A stretch of DNA of 64,000 nt from Bacillota bacterium. Its GTDB lineage: Bacteria > Bacillota > Clostridia > Christensenellales > UMGS416. The stretch lies in NCBI GenBank assembly GCA_023398815.1, contig JAEWRW010000059.1:62001-126000 (forward strand), given 5' to 3'. The notes beneath the pieces were generated by a model. The model was not told the DNA's origin. It searched no databases and saw only the letters and a list, made by a program, of their open reading frames with translations. Shown here piece after piece: positions 15,065-23,838 of the stretch; position 1 is the first letter of the stretch, and every line of letters starts with the position of its first letter. Both the position numbers and the translations under genes were made by a program.

Positions 15065-16696
15065 TTTTTGGGTTTGGGCGGCGACGAGGTTGGCCACGTG
15101 GTACTTCTCCCGCAGGCGGGGTTTCTCAATCTTGCCGGTGGGGTTGCGGGGCACGTCGTCGAAAATGACGCGCCGCGGGCGCTTGTAGCGTGGCAGCGGC
15201 GCGCAGAAGGTCTCAATATCCTCCGCCGTGCAGGTGTGGCCGGGCTTCAGCTCAATGATGGCGGCGGCAATCTCCCCCAGCCGCTCGTCGGGCAGGCCAA
15301 TCACCGCCACATCCTTGACGGCGTCGTGGGCACGCAGGAAGTCCTCGATCTGCACGGGATAGAGGTTCTCGCCGCCGCTGATGATGACGTCCTTCTTGCG
15401 GTCGACGAGGTAGAGGAAGCCATCCTCATCCTGACGGGCCATGTCGCCGGTGAAGAGCCACCCATCGCGCAATACCGCGGCGGTGGCGGCCGGGTCCTTG
15501 TAGTAACAGCGCATGACGCCGGGGCCGAACACCGCCAGTTCGCCCACCTCTCCCTGGGGCACAGGCGCGCCGGTTTCGTCCACCACCTTGGTCTGCCAGC
15601 CGAAACCCGGCACGCCGATGGCCCCAACCTTGTGGATGTTCTCCACCCCCAGGTGGACGCAGCCCGGGCCGATGGATTCGCTCAGGCCGTAGTTGGTGTC
15701 ATACTGGTGGTGGGGGAAGTGCTTCTTCCACCGGCGGATGAGGCTGGGCGGCACGGGCTGGGCGCCGATGTGCATGAGCCTCCACTGGGAAAGCTCGTAA
15801 TCCTCCAGCCGCACGGTGCCGCTCTCAATGGCGTCCAGAATGTCCTGCGCCCAGGGCACCAACAGCCACACGATGGTGATGTGCTCCTGAGAGATGGTGC
15901 GCAAAATCCAGTCTGGCCGGATGCCACGCAGCAGCACAGCCCGGCTGCCCGCCAGGAAGCTGCCAAACCAGTGCATCTTGGCCCCGGTGTGGTAGAGGGG
16001 CGGGATACACAGGAAGTTGTCGTCCCGCCTCTGGCCGTGGTGGCGCTGTTCGGTCTCACAGGCTGAGTAGAGACTGTCGTGGCTGTGCAGGATGGCCTTG
16101 GGCCGACCCGTCGTGCCGGAGGAGAAGTAGATGGCCGCGTCGTCCTCCCCCGTCAGCGCCACCTGTGGCGGTGCGGAGGAGCAATTGGCCGCCAGGCGGT
16201 CGTAGCTCTCGGCAAAGGACGGGCGGCTCTCGCCCTCAAAGAGCAGCACCCGCACCTTGGGGATGGCGTTGTAGATCGTCTCCACCCGGCCGATGAACTC
16301 CGACCCGAAGATCAGCGCCGCCGCGTCGGAGAGATCGAGGCAGTACTTGATTTCGTCGGCGGTATAACGGAAGTTGAGGGGCACAGCCACCGCCCCCGCC
16401 CGCAGAATGCCAAAGTAGATCGGCAGCCACTCCAGGCAGTTCATGAGGAGGATGGCGACCTTGTCGCCCCGGCCGATGCCGCGCTTCATCAGCAGGTTGG
16501 CCACGCGGTTGGCCTTCTCGTCAAAGACCCGCCAGGTCATCTCCCGCCGGTATTCGCCGGCCGGGTTGTTCTCTATGAGGTCGTATTCCAACCAGATCAC
16601 ATTGTGCTTGTCCTGCAGGTCCAGGTTGATCTCGGTCAGGGCAACCTCGTCGCCATATCGATTGGCGTTGCGGGTCAGTACGTCGGCAATGAGCAT
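15062..16696 (-). CDS. AMP-dependent acyl-CoA synthetase/ligase
   Basis: 544 residues from ATG 16696. Adenylate-forming enzyme motifs are in order: the P-loop-like YFSSGTTGRPKAILHSH, the A4/A5 region YDTNYGLSES, the GYFTGD-type DGWLFTGDMARQDEDGFLY, the hinge DRKKDVIISGGENLYP, and the C-terminal lysine in NPTGKIEK. It should activate a carboxylic acid (fatty or aromatic acid) with ATP to an acyl-AMP and then to acyl-CoA. The acid is unknown. The start is moderately certain because only GGAAG is seen upstream, and the frame also extends to 16738. No pathway partners lie next to it. Confidence 0.92.
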   Translation of the reverse strand: MLIADVLTRNANRYGDEVALTEINLDLQDKHNVIWLEYDLIENNPAGEYRREMTWRVFDEKANRVANLLMKRGIGRGDKVAILLMNCLEWLPIYFGILRAGAVAVPLNFRYTADEIKYCLDLSDAAALIFGSEFIGRVETIYNAIPKVRVLLFEGESRPSFAESYDRLAANCSSAPPQVALTGEDDAAIYFSSGTTGRPKAILHSHDSLYSACETEQRHHGQRRDDNFLCIPPLYHTGAKMHWFGSFLAGSRAVLLRGIRPDWILRTISQEHITIVWLLVPWAQDILDAIESGTVRLEDYELSQWRLMHIGAQPVPPSLIRRWKKHFPHHQYDTNYGLSESIGPGCVHLGVENIHKVGAIGVPGFGWQTKVVDETGAPVPQGEVGELAVFGPGVMRCYYKDPAATAAVLRDGWLFTGDMARQDEDGFLYLVDRKKDVIISGGENLYPVQIEDFLRAHDAVKDVAVIGLPDERLGEIAAAIIELKPGHTCTAEDIETFCAPLPRYKRPRRVIFDDVPRNPTGKIEKPRLREKYHVANLVAAQTQK

Positions 16697-16813
16697 GGGT
16701 TTTCTACTTCCATTCCGCTGTGCGTCGCATGACAGCATTTCTCATATCCTACCACAAAGCAACACCGCCGCGCATCCCATTTGTGGCTCCATTCTTCCTT
16801 GGCCTGCGTTTGG

Positions 16814-16842
16814 TTGACAAGTTCCATTGCGTGTCCTATACT
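16814..16842 (+). promoter_or_regulatory. Sigma-A-type promoter for the GNAT-Rnk gene
   Basis: TTGACA (16814-16819), a 17-bp spacer and TATACT (16837-16842). The start codon of the fusion gene is 73 bp downstream. Confidence 0.8.
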
Positions 16843-16915
16843 GAAGGCACCAAAAAGAACCGTCATAGCACCTTCTATGAAAGGCTTTTTATTTCGTGCG
16901 TGAGGATGAAGTAAA

Positions 16916-17842
16916 ATGACAGAGCCTTTCGTTTTTTTATGTTCGGATTTAACCCATGCACACGCGCAGTCGCTCATCCACTGGCTGAGGGACGGCGCGG
17001 TGCGCCGGCACCTGACCGACACCGAACGGACAGCTGACGACCTGGCCCGGGCGGTGGAGCGACTGCCCTTGCCGCTGCTAGTGTCTCTTTTGCACCGGGA
17101 TGGGCGGCTTTACATTGCCAACGACGGGCGGGAGGTGCCGGTGGGGTTCTTGCGCCTTGTGGTGCGGCGCGACGAAACCGAGCTGGTGCTGGCCATCGGC
17201 AACCCGAGCAACTGGGGCCGGCGGCTCGGGTACAGCGTGCTGCGCGAAGGGCTGAAGATCGCCTTCTTCGAGCTGCGTTCCCCCCGCGTGGTGGCAAAGA
17301 TTCATCCGGACAACAAACGGTCACTGCGCGTCTTTGCGCGCGCGGGGTTTCGTTTGGCACAGGCCACACCCACCCTACACCGCTACACCATGACCTTGGA
17401 GGAGTACATCATGACCATGAAGAACCAAAACGATGGCAGCTGCAACATCCACATCACACTCGTGGACAAGGAGCGCCTGCGGGATCTCATCGAACAAAAG
17501 CGCTTTGAAATGCCGACGGACGGCAAGTCCCTGCAGGCACTGGAGCGGGAGATTGACCGGGCCACCGTCGTTGAAAGCCAGACCATCGCGCCGGATGTGG
17601 TGACGATGCGCTCCCGGGCGCTGCTCACCATCAACGGCGAACCGCGGGAGGTCGCACTGGTGTACCCACAGGAGGCCGACTTGACAGGCCGACGGCTGTC
17701 GGTGCTGTCGCCCATCGGCACCGCCATCTTGGGGTACCGCGAGGGCGACCGCATCGAGTGGGACATCCCCTCAGGCCGGGCTGTTGTGCACATTGAGCGG
17801 CTGCTCTACCAGCCAGAGGCCGCCGGGGAGTACCATTTGTAG
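16916..17842 (+). CDS. Fusion of GNAT acetyltransferase and Rnk-like (GreA/GreB C-terminal) domain
   Basis: 308 residues. Residues 1-160 are a GNAT N-acetyltransferase: the acetyl-CoA loop lies in NPSNWGRRLGYSVLREG, and IHPDNKRSLRVFARAGF is the usual C-terminal motif. Residues 166-308 match Rnk/GreA-type proteins: an N-terminal helix pair (LEREIDRATVVES) and the FKBP-like end with SPIGTAILGYREGDRIEW. Rnk-like proteins bind RNA polymerase near the secondary channel. The ATG at 17411 (residue 166) is preceded at ideal distance by GGAGGAG, so the second domain may also be made alone. A perfect promoter precedes the gene and a terminator follows. Confidence 0.85.
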   Translation: MTEPFVFLCSDLTHAHAQSLIHWLRDGAVRRHLTDTERTADDLARAVERLPLPLLVSLLHRDGRLYIANDGREVPVGFLRLVVRRDETELVLAIGNPSNWGRRLGYSVLREGLKIAFFELRSPRVVAKIHPDNKRSLRVFARAGFRLAQATPTLHRYTMTLEEYIMTMKNQNDGSCNIHITLVDKERLRDLIEQKRFEMPTDGKSLQALEREIDRATVVESQTIAPDVVTMRSRALLTINGEPREVALVYPQEADLTGRRLSVLSPIGTAILGYREGDRIEWDIPSGRAVVHIERLLYQPEAAGEYHL

Positions 17843-17868
17843 CCTTACAGACGCGCTTGCCGGTGTTG

Positions 17869-17907
17869 AAAGACAGGGGCCGCCCTTTCAGGGCAGCCCC
17901 TGTCTTT
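17869..17907 (+). terminator. Intrinsic terminator after the GNAT-Rnk gene
   Basis: 12-bp stem AAAGACAGGGGC/GCCCCTGTCTTT with an inner CCCT/AGGG hairpin in the loop, T-rich on the 3' side. Confidence 0.85.
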
Positions 17908-18002
17908 ATCCGGTTACAAAACCGCTGTGCTCTCGCGTTTTGTGCCTTTATGGCTTGGCCGAGACTGTTGCGATCTTGGTTTTGAGAAATAATCTTCGTC
18001 TT

Positions 18003-18684
18003 CTAAAACTGGGCCTGCTGCGCCAACAGGCTTTCAAAGTCAGGCGCGGTCATCGGCTTGAAGTGATAATACCCTTGAATCTCATCACACATTTTCTGCG
18101 TGAGGAATTCATACTGTCCCTTGGTTTCCACACCCTCGGCAATGACCCCCAGGCCCAGGCTCTTGGCCAGCACAATGATGGACTTGGTAATCGCCTCATC
18201 CTTGGGGCTGACGTCAATGCCATGCACAAAGGGCATCGGGATTGTCTCCAATCAGTTGCTCGATCGCCACCCTTGTGGCATCGGGCACGGGTTCCAGCGC
18301 GGTGGCGTCCTCGCTCAATTGCTGCGCATACACAAACTGACCTGCTTGGTTGATATACACCATGGCGTCCAGCCGCAGATTCGCGAAAAAAGATGCACCC
18401 GGGTTGGAATCGATGAACTCCTGGTTTCCGTCCTCCACAAACTGGTACGTATCATCCCACTCCGCCCAATCGGTCGCCGTCTTTTTCAAGTCACTCCGTT
18501 CAAATTCTATGCCGATCTTGGCTCGATTCATGCGTTCCGACACATTCTGCACTTCAAGTTTCTGAAGGTTATTGAGTAGTATAATTCTCAAGATCAACAC
18601 AATGGCGACGAACAGGGACAGAAACAGGATTGCCATTGCTGCAATCGTTTTGGTACGGATGGAGCGAAATAACGCGATATCCAC
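18003..18684 (-). pseudogene. Remnant of a CHASE4-(GGDEF)-EAL sensor protein with internal deletion
   Basis: The 5' part (18684 to 18214) encodes an N-terminal membrane span (TIAAMAILFLSLFVAIVLI) and a CHASE4-like extracytoplasmic domain (DWAEWDDTYQFVEDGN), then runs into a stop after DALCAWH. The 3' part (about 18251 to 18003), in another frame, encodes only the end of an EAL cyclic-di-GMP phosphodiesterase domain (FVHGIDVSPKDEAITKSII, VIAEGVET, CDEIQGYYHFKPM). The second membrane span, any GGDEF domain and the EAL catalytic start are missing. A large internal deletion with frameshift inactivated a complete signalling gene. It lies next to the chemoreceptor. Confidence 0.85.
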
Positions 18685-18891
18685 GGTGAACCCCTCAACG
18701 TGGTTCCGATCAAGTCAGAATAGCCTAATCAATAGATACCATCTTTTTTCTGGCGATAAACGCTGCGTTTGCTTTGGGGTTGCCTTCCCGGTGTTGCAAT
18801 GCAGGTCTGATCCTTTCCCAGCTTGGGACGGCGCAAATGGGCACAGAGGGCACAGTTCCGTTCTCTCCTTCCCCACCCGCAGAATCGGCAA

Positions 18892-18929
18892 CAAAAAGGG
18901 GCATCTTGCGTGTACACGCAAGATGCCCC
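18892..18929 (-). terminator. Terminator of the chemoreceptor gene
   Basis: Perfect 32-bp palindrome with 16-bp arms (18898-18929, left arm GGGGCATCTTGCGTGT), followed on the minus strand by TTTTTG. Confidence 0.9.
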
Positions 18930-18943
18930 CACTTTATTGCTGC

Positions 18944-21484
18944 CTAATACTTCCCGAAGTCCTTCTCGTCCAGCATGATCTTTGGTTTGCCGGCCGTTGC
19001 CTTCGGTTGGGGGAGCGCATTGGTATGTGTCGTCCCCGTGTGCTGTGCCCGTGCCTGGCCCCGAATCTGGAACCTGCCGACCATTTCCTTGAGCAGCGCT
19101 GCCTGGCTGGAAAGCTCTTCGCTGGTGGCGGCACTTTCCTCGGCTGTGGCAGATGTGGTCTGCACCACCTGCGCCACCTGCTCGATGCCCCGGTTCACCT
19201 GGGACACTGCCGTCGCCTGGTCGTTACTGGCTGCGGCGATGCCATCCACCAGCACGGAGGCCTTCTCCACACCCTTCGTGATGCCATCCAGCGCGGCTGC
19301 CGTGTCGTTGGCGATGCGGGTGCCGTTCTCCACCTTCTTGATCGTCCCTTCGATGAGGGCGGTCGTCTCTTTGGCGGCGTTGGCACTGCGGCCTGCCAGC
19401 GAACGCACTTCCTCCGCCACCACCGCGAACCCCTTGCCGTACTGCCCGGCACGCGCGGCTTCCACGGCGGCGTTCAGGGCCAGCAGATTGGTCTGGAAGG
19501 CGATGTCGTCGATCACCTTGATGATCTTAGAGATGCTGGTGGATGCCTCGTCGATGTCCCGCATGGAGTCCAGCATGTCCTTCATGCGGCTGTTGCCGGC
19601 TTCGGCGCTTTCCTTCGCCTCGGCGGAAAGGGCGCTGGCTTGGCTGGCACTCAGGGCATTCTGCCTGGTCTGCTCGGAGATGGTGCCGATGGAGGCGGTC
19701 AGCTCCTCAATGGAACTGGCCTGCTCGGTCGCGCCCTGAGACAGGGCCTGCGCGCCGCTGGAGACCTGATCGGAACCGGACGCCACCTGCTCGGCTGCCG
19801 CGCGGATATCCGCAAACGTCATGTTCAGCGAGTCGATGATCTTGTTGATAGAATCCTGCAACTCAACGAAGTCACCCAGATAGGTGTTTTCAATCTGCAC
19901 ATCGATGTTGCCGTTGGACAACTCGCCCAGGACTCTGGAGATGTCGTCAATGTAGCCCTTGATCGCACGCACGCTGTCATGCAGGTTCCGGCTGATGCCG
20001 TTGTAAAGCTCATAGAGCTCCTGCGTATCTGCGTCAGGCTGGGCGACCTGCATGTCGCACCTGAGCTCGCCGCGGGCCAGCCTTTCCAGATTTGTGACCA
20101 GCTTTTCAATTTCCGCCGACTGATAATTGGACTGTTTGTCCTTGATGAGATCCGCGTCTTTGATGAGCCGGAAGGCTTTCTCCACCTCATCCAGAATGTC
20201 ATTGACGCCGTTGATCATGAACGAATACTGACCCTGGAAGGCAGCAGCGTTGCCACGCTTGGAGAAGTCACCAGCCTCCACGGCCTCAATGAGCCCGGTG
20301 AACTCGCCGGACAGATGATCTAGCGTTTCCTTCACGCTCATCATGCTGCGGGAGAGCACATCGCGGTCGGAACGGACGATGACCTCCGCATTGACGTCAC
20401 CGGCCGCAAGCGTCTCGGCGGCGATGGAGCAGTCCTTTGTGCCTTGGATGATCTTCTGGAACGCAACAGACAGCATTCCGATCTCATCCTTGGACGAGGA
20501 AACCACCTGCACCTCAATGTCGCCCAATGCCAGTTTGTTGGCGGCATCCACGATGCGCTTGATGGGCTTGTTGATGCTCATGCTGGAGAACAGCAGCAGC
20601 AGCACCACGCTGACCAGCAACGCCACAAGGGAGGCAATGATGAGCGTCGTTTGCAGGGAGTAAATCGTGGCGAACAGCTCGCTATCCAGCGCGGCCACCG
20701 CGATGGACCAGGTTGTGCCCTCCACCGGTGCGTAAGCGAGGTATTTTTTCTTGTCGCCATACACATAGGAACCGACACCCTTTTCGCCGGCAGCCATCTT
20801 CTTTTCAATATCCACAAGCTGCTGCAGGCCCGGGTCTGTCTTCACACTGACGAAGTCGTTGTCCTTTGCCTTTACAAGGTCCGTGTTTTTGTGAATGATG
20901 GTGGTACCATCGTTGTTGATGGCGAAACAAGAACCGTTTTGGCCTACCTGGACGGAGGCAATGACATCGCTGATTGCGTTGTAGTTGAGCAGCACCACCA
21001 GCACTTTATCGGTGTCGGCAATCTTGGCGAAGCCGTAGAAGACGATTTTGTCGTCCTCCTGCAGGTACTCCGGAGCGGAGATAAAGCTGTCCTTGCCCAG
21101 CGCCTCTTTGAAAAATGCTTTGTCCGCAAGGCTTTCGGCGGTCCCATCGGTGTAGGAGACAGCACCATCTGCACCGGCAATGCCCGTGCGGAGGCTGTCA
21201 AAGGCGCCGGACATCGCTTTCAGCTCCGTCAGCGCGTCCCCGGATGCGAGCTGCTTGGAGCTCGCAACGTTTTTGAGCGACTGACTGACCAGCGCCACCC
21301 GCCCAGCCAGTATGGCCGAGCTGTCTATGGCGCGGCTCTGCAAAAATTCATCGGACAACGCCCGAATCCCCGAGGTAGCAAAATAGATGGAACAGAAGCC
21401 AATGGAACCCAGGGACAAGAGTAGAATGAGCGAGGAAATGAGCGCAATCTTAATGCCGATTTTGAGGTTTCGAAACCACTTCAT
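18944..21484 (-). CDS. Methyl-accepting chemotaxis protein with dCache sensor and multiple HAMP-like units
   Basis: 846 residues from ATG 21484 (GGAGG upstream). The first membrane span is at about 12-35. An extracytoplasmic dCache-like sensor (KNVASSKQLASGD through YAPVEGTTWSIAVAALD) follows, then the second span (TTLIIASLVALLVSVVLLLL). After the canonical HAMP come several repeats of the L-x-x-G-(D/E/N)-(I/V/L) signature (ALGDIEVQV, AAGDVNAEV, EAGDFSKRG, ARGELRCDM, SNGNIDVQI), a poly-HAMP linker. The MCP signalling hairpin contains AFQTNLLALNAAVEAARAG and ends with RFQIRG plus a flexible tail. It should pass ligand binding to CheA/CheW. The ligand is unknown. Confidence 0.93.
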   Translation of the reverse strand: MKWFRNLKIGIKIALISSLILLLSLGSIGFCSIYFATSGIRALSDEFLQSRAIDSSAILAGRVALVSQSLKNVASSKQLASGDALTELKAMSGAFDSLRTGIAGADGAVSYTDGTAESLADKAFFKEALGKDSFISAPEYLQEDDKIVFYGFAKIADTDKVLVVLLNYNAISDVIASVQVGQNGSCFAINNDGTTIIHKNTDLVKAKDNDFVSVKTDPGLQQLVDIEKKMAAGEKGVGSYVYGDKKKYLAYAPVEGTTWSIAVAALDSELFATIYSLQTTLIIASLVALLVSVVLLLLFSSMSINKPIKRIVDAANKLALGDIEVQVVSSSKDEIGMLSVAFQKIIQGTKDCSIAAETLAAGDVNAEVIVRSDRDVLSRSMMSVKETLDHLSGEFTGLIEAVEAGDFSKRGNAAAFQGQYSFMINGVNDILDEVEKAFRLIKDADLIKDKQSNYQSAEIEKLVTNLERLARGELRCDMQVAQPDADTQELYELYNGISRNLHDSVRAIKGYIDDISRVLGELSNGNIDVQIENTYLGDFVELQDSINKIIDSLNMTFADIRAAAEQVASGSDQVSSGAQALSQGATEQASSIEELTASIGTISEQTRQNALSASQASALSAEAKESAEAGNSRMKDMLDSMRDIDEASTSISKIIKVIDDIAFQTNLLALNAAVEAARAGQYGKGFAVVAEEVRSLAGRSANAAKETTALIEGTIKKVENGTRIANDTAAALDGITKGVEKASVLVDGIAAASNDQATAVSQVNRGIEQVAQVVQTTSATAEESAATSEELSSQAALLKEMVGRFQIRGQARAQHTGTTHTNALPQPKATAGKPKIMLDEKDFGKY

Positions 21485-21727
21485 GACAGGCCTCCGGTTT
21501 TATTAAATTTTATCCAATCCATTCATCAAAAGGCACCTCTGAGTAGATGCCCAAAGAATGGCCAGGCAAATAAGCTTTATTATGCACCATTCATTTCGCT
21601 GCAAAGTGTTCATTGTCCCAGCAAACCGCTTTTTGCTGTAATGCAGCACCGGCATTGGGCGCTTTTCCGCAGCGTGGCGCATATAAAAGGATGGGGCCTC
21701 ATTGCCAGATTGAAAAGGAGTGATTCG

Positions 21728-22777
21728 ATGGCAGGAAATGAGATTCACTACTTCTCCTGCGGGAACACCGCCAAAGGGTTCAAAACCCTGCTGGACACCA
21801 ATGTATCCGCACTGGAGAAACGCTACATACTGCGAGGTGGCCTGGCTGCGGAGAAAACGGCATGGATGAAGCGAATCGGCGCACGGTGGCTGCAGGCTGG
21901 GCAGGACGTGGAGTACCTGCATTGCGCCATGGATCAGGAGGCGTTGGACGGCGTAATTGCCCCTGGTTTGTCCTGTGGGGTCATCAGCGTCGCGCCACCG
22001 CACACCATGGCTGTCACCGGGCGAGCCATCGAATGCGGCGAGGTCTACGCGCAGATCGACGAGCAATGGGATCCGCTCCATCAGGCCATCGCCGCAGGGT
22101 TGTCCGACGCGTACGCATGCTTTGCCGCGGCACTGCGCATCCACGACGACTGGGAGGCCATCTACATCGCCGCCATGGACAAGGCCGCCCACAGCAAAGC
22201 CACCGCCCAGCTGATCGAGGACATTTTGGGGGATAAGGAGCGGCAAAAGGCCGCCGTGGTCAAGCATCGCTTTCTCGGCGGAGCAACGCCGGCAGGCCCG
22301 GTGGACTGCATCCCCAGCCTGACCAAGGGGTTGCAGCGGCGGATCTTCCTCAAAGGCCGACCAGGCACCGGCAAATCCACGCTGCTGAAGCAATTGGCCT
22401 TGGCGGCGCAAAACAAGGGCTTGGATACTGAGATCTACCACTGCGGCTTCGACCCAGACAGTCTGGATATGGTCATCCTGCGGGAACTGGGCACCGCCGT
22501 CATTGATACCACCGCGCCCCACGAATATTTCCCCAGCGAGGAAACCGACGAAATCTTCGACCTGTATGAAAAGATCATCGCACCCGGCACCGACGAGGCC
22601 AATGCCGGCCGCCTGCAGGAGATCGCCGCCGCTTACAAAGCAAAGATCCAGGAGGGCACTACCCACCTGGCCAAAGTGAAAGCCGCCCATGACACGCTGG
22701 AGGGGATCTACGCAAGCGCCATTGACCCGCAGGGCAGGCAAAACGCTTGGGACACGCTGGTTGTGGCGTGCACCTGA
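21728..22777 (+). CDS. Two-domain P-loop ATPase of unknown function (first P-loop degenerate)
   Basis: 349 residues from ATG 21728 (AAAGGAG upstream). The protein has two tandem P-loop halves. The second carries a full Walker A in FLKGRPGTGKSTLLKQL. The first, at the equivalent place, reads RGGLAAEKTAWMKRI and has lost the GKS/T core. The layout recalls the uncharacterised Bacillus/Clostridium ATPase family often listed as PRK06851. CGFDPDSLDMVILRELG resembles the conserved acidic stretch after the P-loop. The role is unknown (possibly stress- or sporulation-related, by analogy only). It is monocistronic between the chemoreceptor and the TetR operon. Confidence 0.75.
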   Translation: MAGNEIHYFSCGNTAKGFKTLLDTNVSALEKRYILRGGLAAEKTAWMKRIGARWLQAGQDVEYLHCAMDQEALDGVIAPGLSCGVISVAPPHTMAVTGRAIECGEVYAQIDEQWDPLHQAIAAGLSDAYACFAAALRIHDDWEAIYIAAMDKAAHSKATAQLIEDILGDKERQKAAVVKHRFLGGATPAGPVDCIPSLTKGLQRRIFLKGRPGTGKSTLLKQLALAAQNKGLDTEIYHCGFDPDSLDMVILRELGTAVIDTTAPHEYFPSEETDEIFDLYEKIIAPGTDEANAGRLQEIAAAYKAKIQEGTTHLAKVKAAHDTLEGIYASAIDPQGRQNAWDTLVVACT

Positions 22778-23157
22778 ATGAGGAGAAATCGCAAACGCAA
22801 ACAATTCCTTGGCCGGTTCCCGCCGCGACATAGATACATAAAAGCTGGCGGCGTGTGCTGGAATCTTGGGTCGCTGTGGAGTACCCATCCACGGCGACCT
22901 TTCCATTGACAATGGTTGCTTTCTCCACCATCAGCCGTATGGATGGAGCGCTGCTCTTCTTGGGAAATGACGGGGCCGTCAAGCATGTCTTTGCCTGGCA
23001 AGGTGCACCGCCCCTTTTCTGGGTGCAGGTTCACATGGGTCATGGGGGTTACTTGGAATACATTGAAAAAAGATTGGAAGCGAATGGGAACAGAGGAGTG
23101 ACGTAACACACAGTTCGGACTTCAGCGCAGAACCCTCCCTCGTTGTGAAAATGTCCC
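22778..23157. other. Intergenic region, no gene recognised
   Basis: About 380 bp between the ATPase gene and the TetR promoter. Short open frames exist on both strands, but none shows a ribosome site or a recognisable motif. It may contain decayed coding sequence. Confidence 0.5.
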
Positions 23158-23186
23158 TTGACAATGCGGTAGCAAGAACGTAAAAT
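23158..23186 (+). promoter_or_regulatory. Promoter of the tetR operon
   Basis: TTGACA (23158-23163), an exact 17-bp spacer and TAAAAT (23181-23186). A 9-bp inverted repeat follows immediately, so repressor binding there would block initiation or clearance. Confidence 0.85.
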
Positions 23187-23188
23187 TT

Positions 23189-23216
23189 AACTAAGTTAAA
23201 ATTACTGAACTTAGTT
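23189..23216. promoter_or_regulatory. Probable TetR-family operator
   Basis: Inverted repeat AACTAAGTT (23189-23197) / AACTTAGTT (23208-23216) with a 10-bp spacer, directly after the -10 box and 14 bp before the regulator's start codon. This is the standard autorepression layout for TetR proteins. Confidence 0.8.
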
Positions 23217-23229
23217 TGATGGTGGCGGC

Positions 23230-23835
23230 ATGAAGATATCAAAGAGAGAGCGCACACAGAAAGAGATCATGGAAGCGGCGAAGGGAATTGTCCACGACAA
23301 AGGCCACGAAGCCGTTACTGTCCGCTATTTGGCGGAGGTAACAGGGTATTCGTACAGCAACCTTTACTACTATTTCAAGGATAGGAACGCTCTCCTTTGG
23401 AAGCTGCGCATCCATATGATTGAGGATATGATTGAGGAGCTCACAAACGTTTCGCCATCCGGGGAGGATTCGATCGACGAAATTCTCAGCGCGTTCTATC
23501 GCTACGCAGACTATTTCCACAAGCATCCCAATGTCTTTCGTTTTTTTTACTTCTATCCATTCACGCAACCGGAAGAGGATGACAGCTACCAGAAACTCGA
23601 ACAGCGGTTCCAGGGCATATGGGCCGTCTCCTTTCAAAAGCTCATGGAGGAAGGCGTCATTCAACCAGAGGATCTCGAAATCGTTGCCAAGACGATCATC
23701 TATGCCCTGCAGGGCATGATCCTGCTTCGCTTTTCATCCAATGGCGACACAAAGGATGAAACCATCAAAGAGGAACTTACCAAACTGGTGCATTACCTAT
23801 TCAGGAACAAGTGGGAAACCGAAAGGAAGGTATGA
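23230..23835 (+). CDS. TetR/AcrR-family transcriptional regulator
   Basis: 201 residues. The N-terminal helix-turn-helix includes IMEAAKGIVHDKGHEAVTVR, YLAEVTGYSYSNLYYYFKDR, the usual recognition helix of the family. The helical C-terminal domain binds an unknown inducer. A palindromic operator overlaps its own promoter region. The stop codon is 3 bp before the start of the membrane-protein gene, so the two are one operon and the regulator probably controls that protein. Confidence 0.92.
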   Translation: MKISKRERTQKEIMEAAKGIVHDKGHEAVTVRYLAEVTGYSYSNLYYYFKDRNALLWKLRIHMIEDMIEELTNVSPSGEDSIDEILSAFYRYADYFHKHPNVFRFFYFYPFTQPEEDDSYQKLEQRFQGIWAVSFQKLMEEGVIQPEDLEIVAKTIIYALQGMILLRFSSNGDTKDETIKEELTKLVHYLFRNKWETERKV

Positions 23836-23838
23836 CCG

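Noticed and set aside
18572..20323. 583-codon plus-strand frame over the chemoreceptor gene
   Set aside because: Antisense shadow in GC-rich DNA. No protein features, while the minus-strand MCP is complete.
22659..23109. Overlapping 100-130 codon frames on the minus strand near 22.7-23.1 kb
   Set aside because: No ribosome site, low-complexity composition and no recognisable motif. Not supported as genes.
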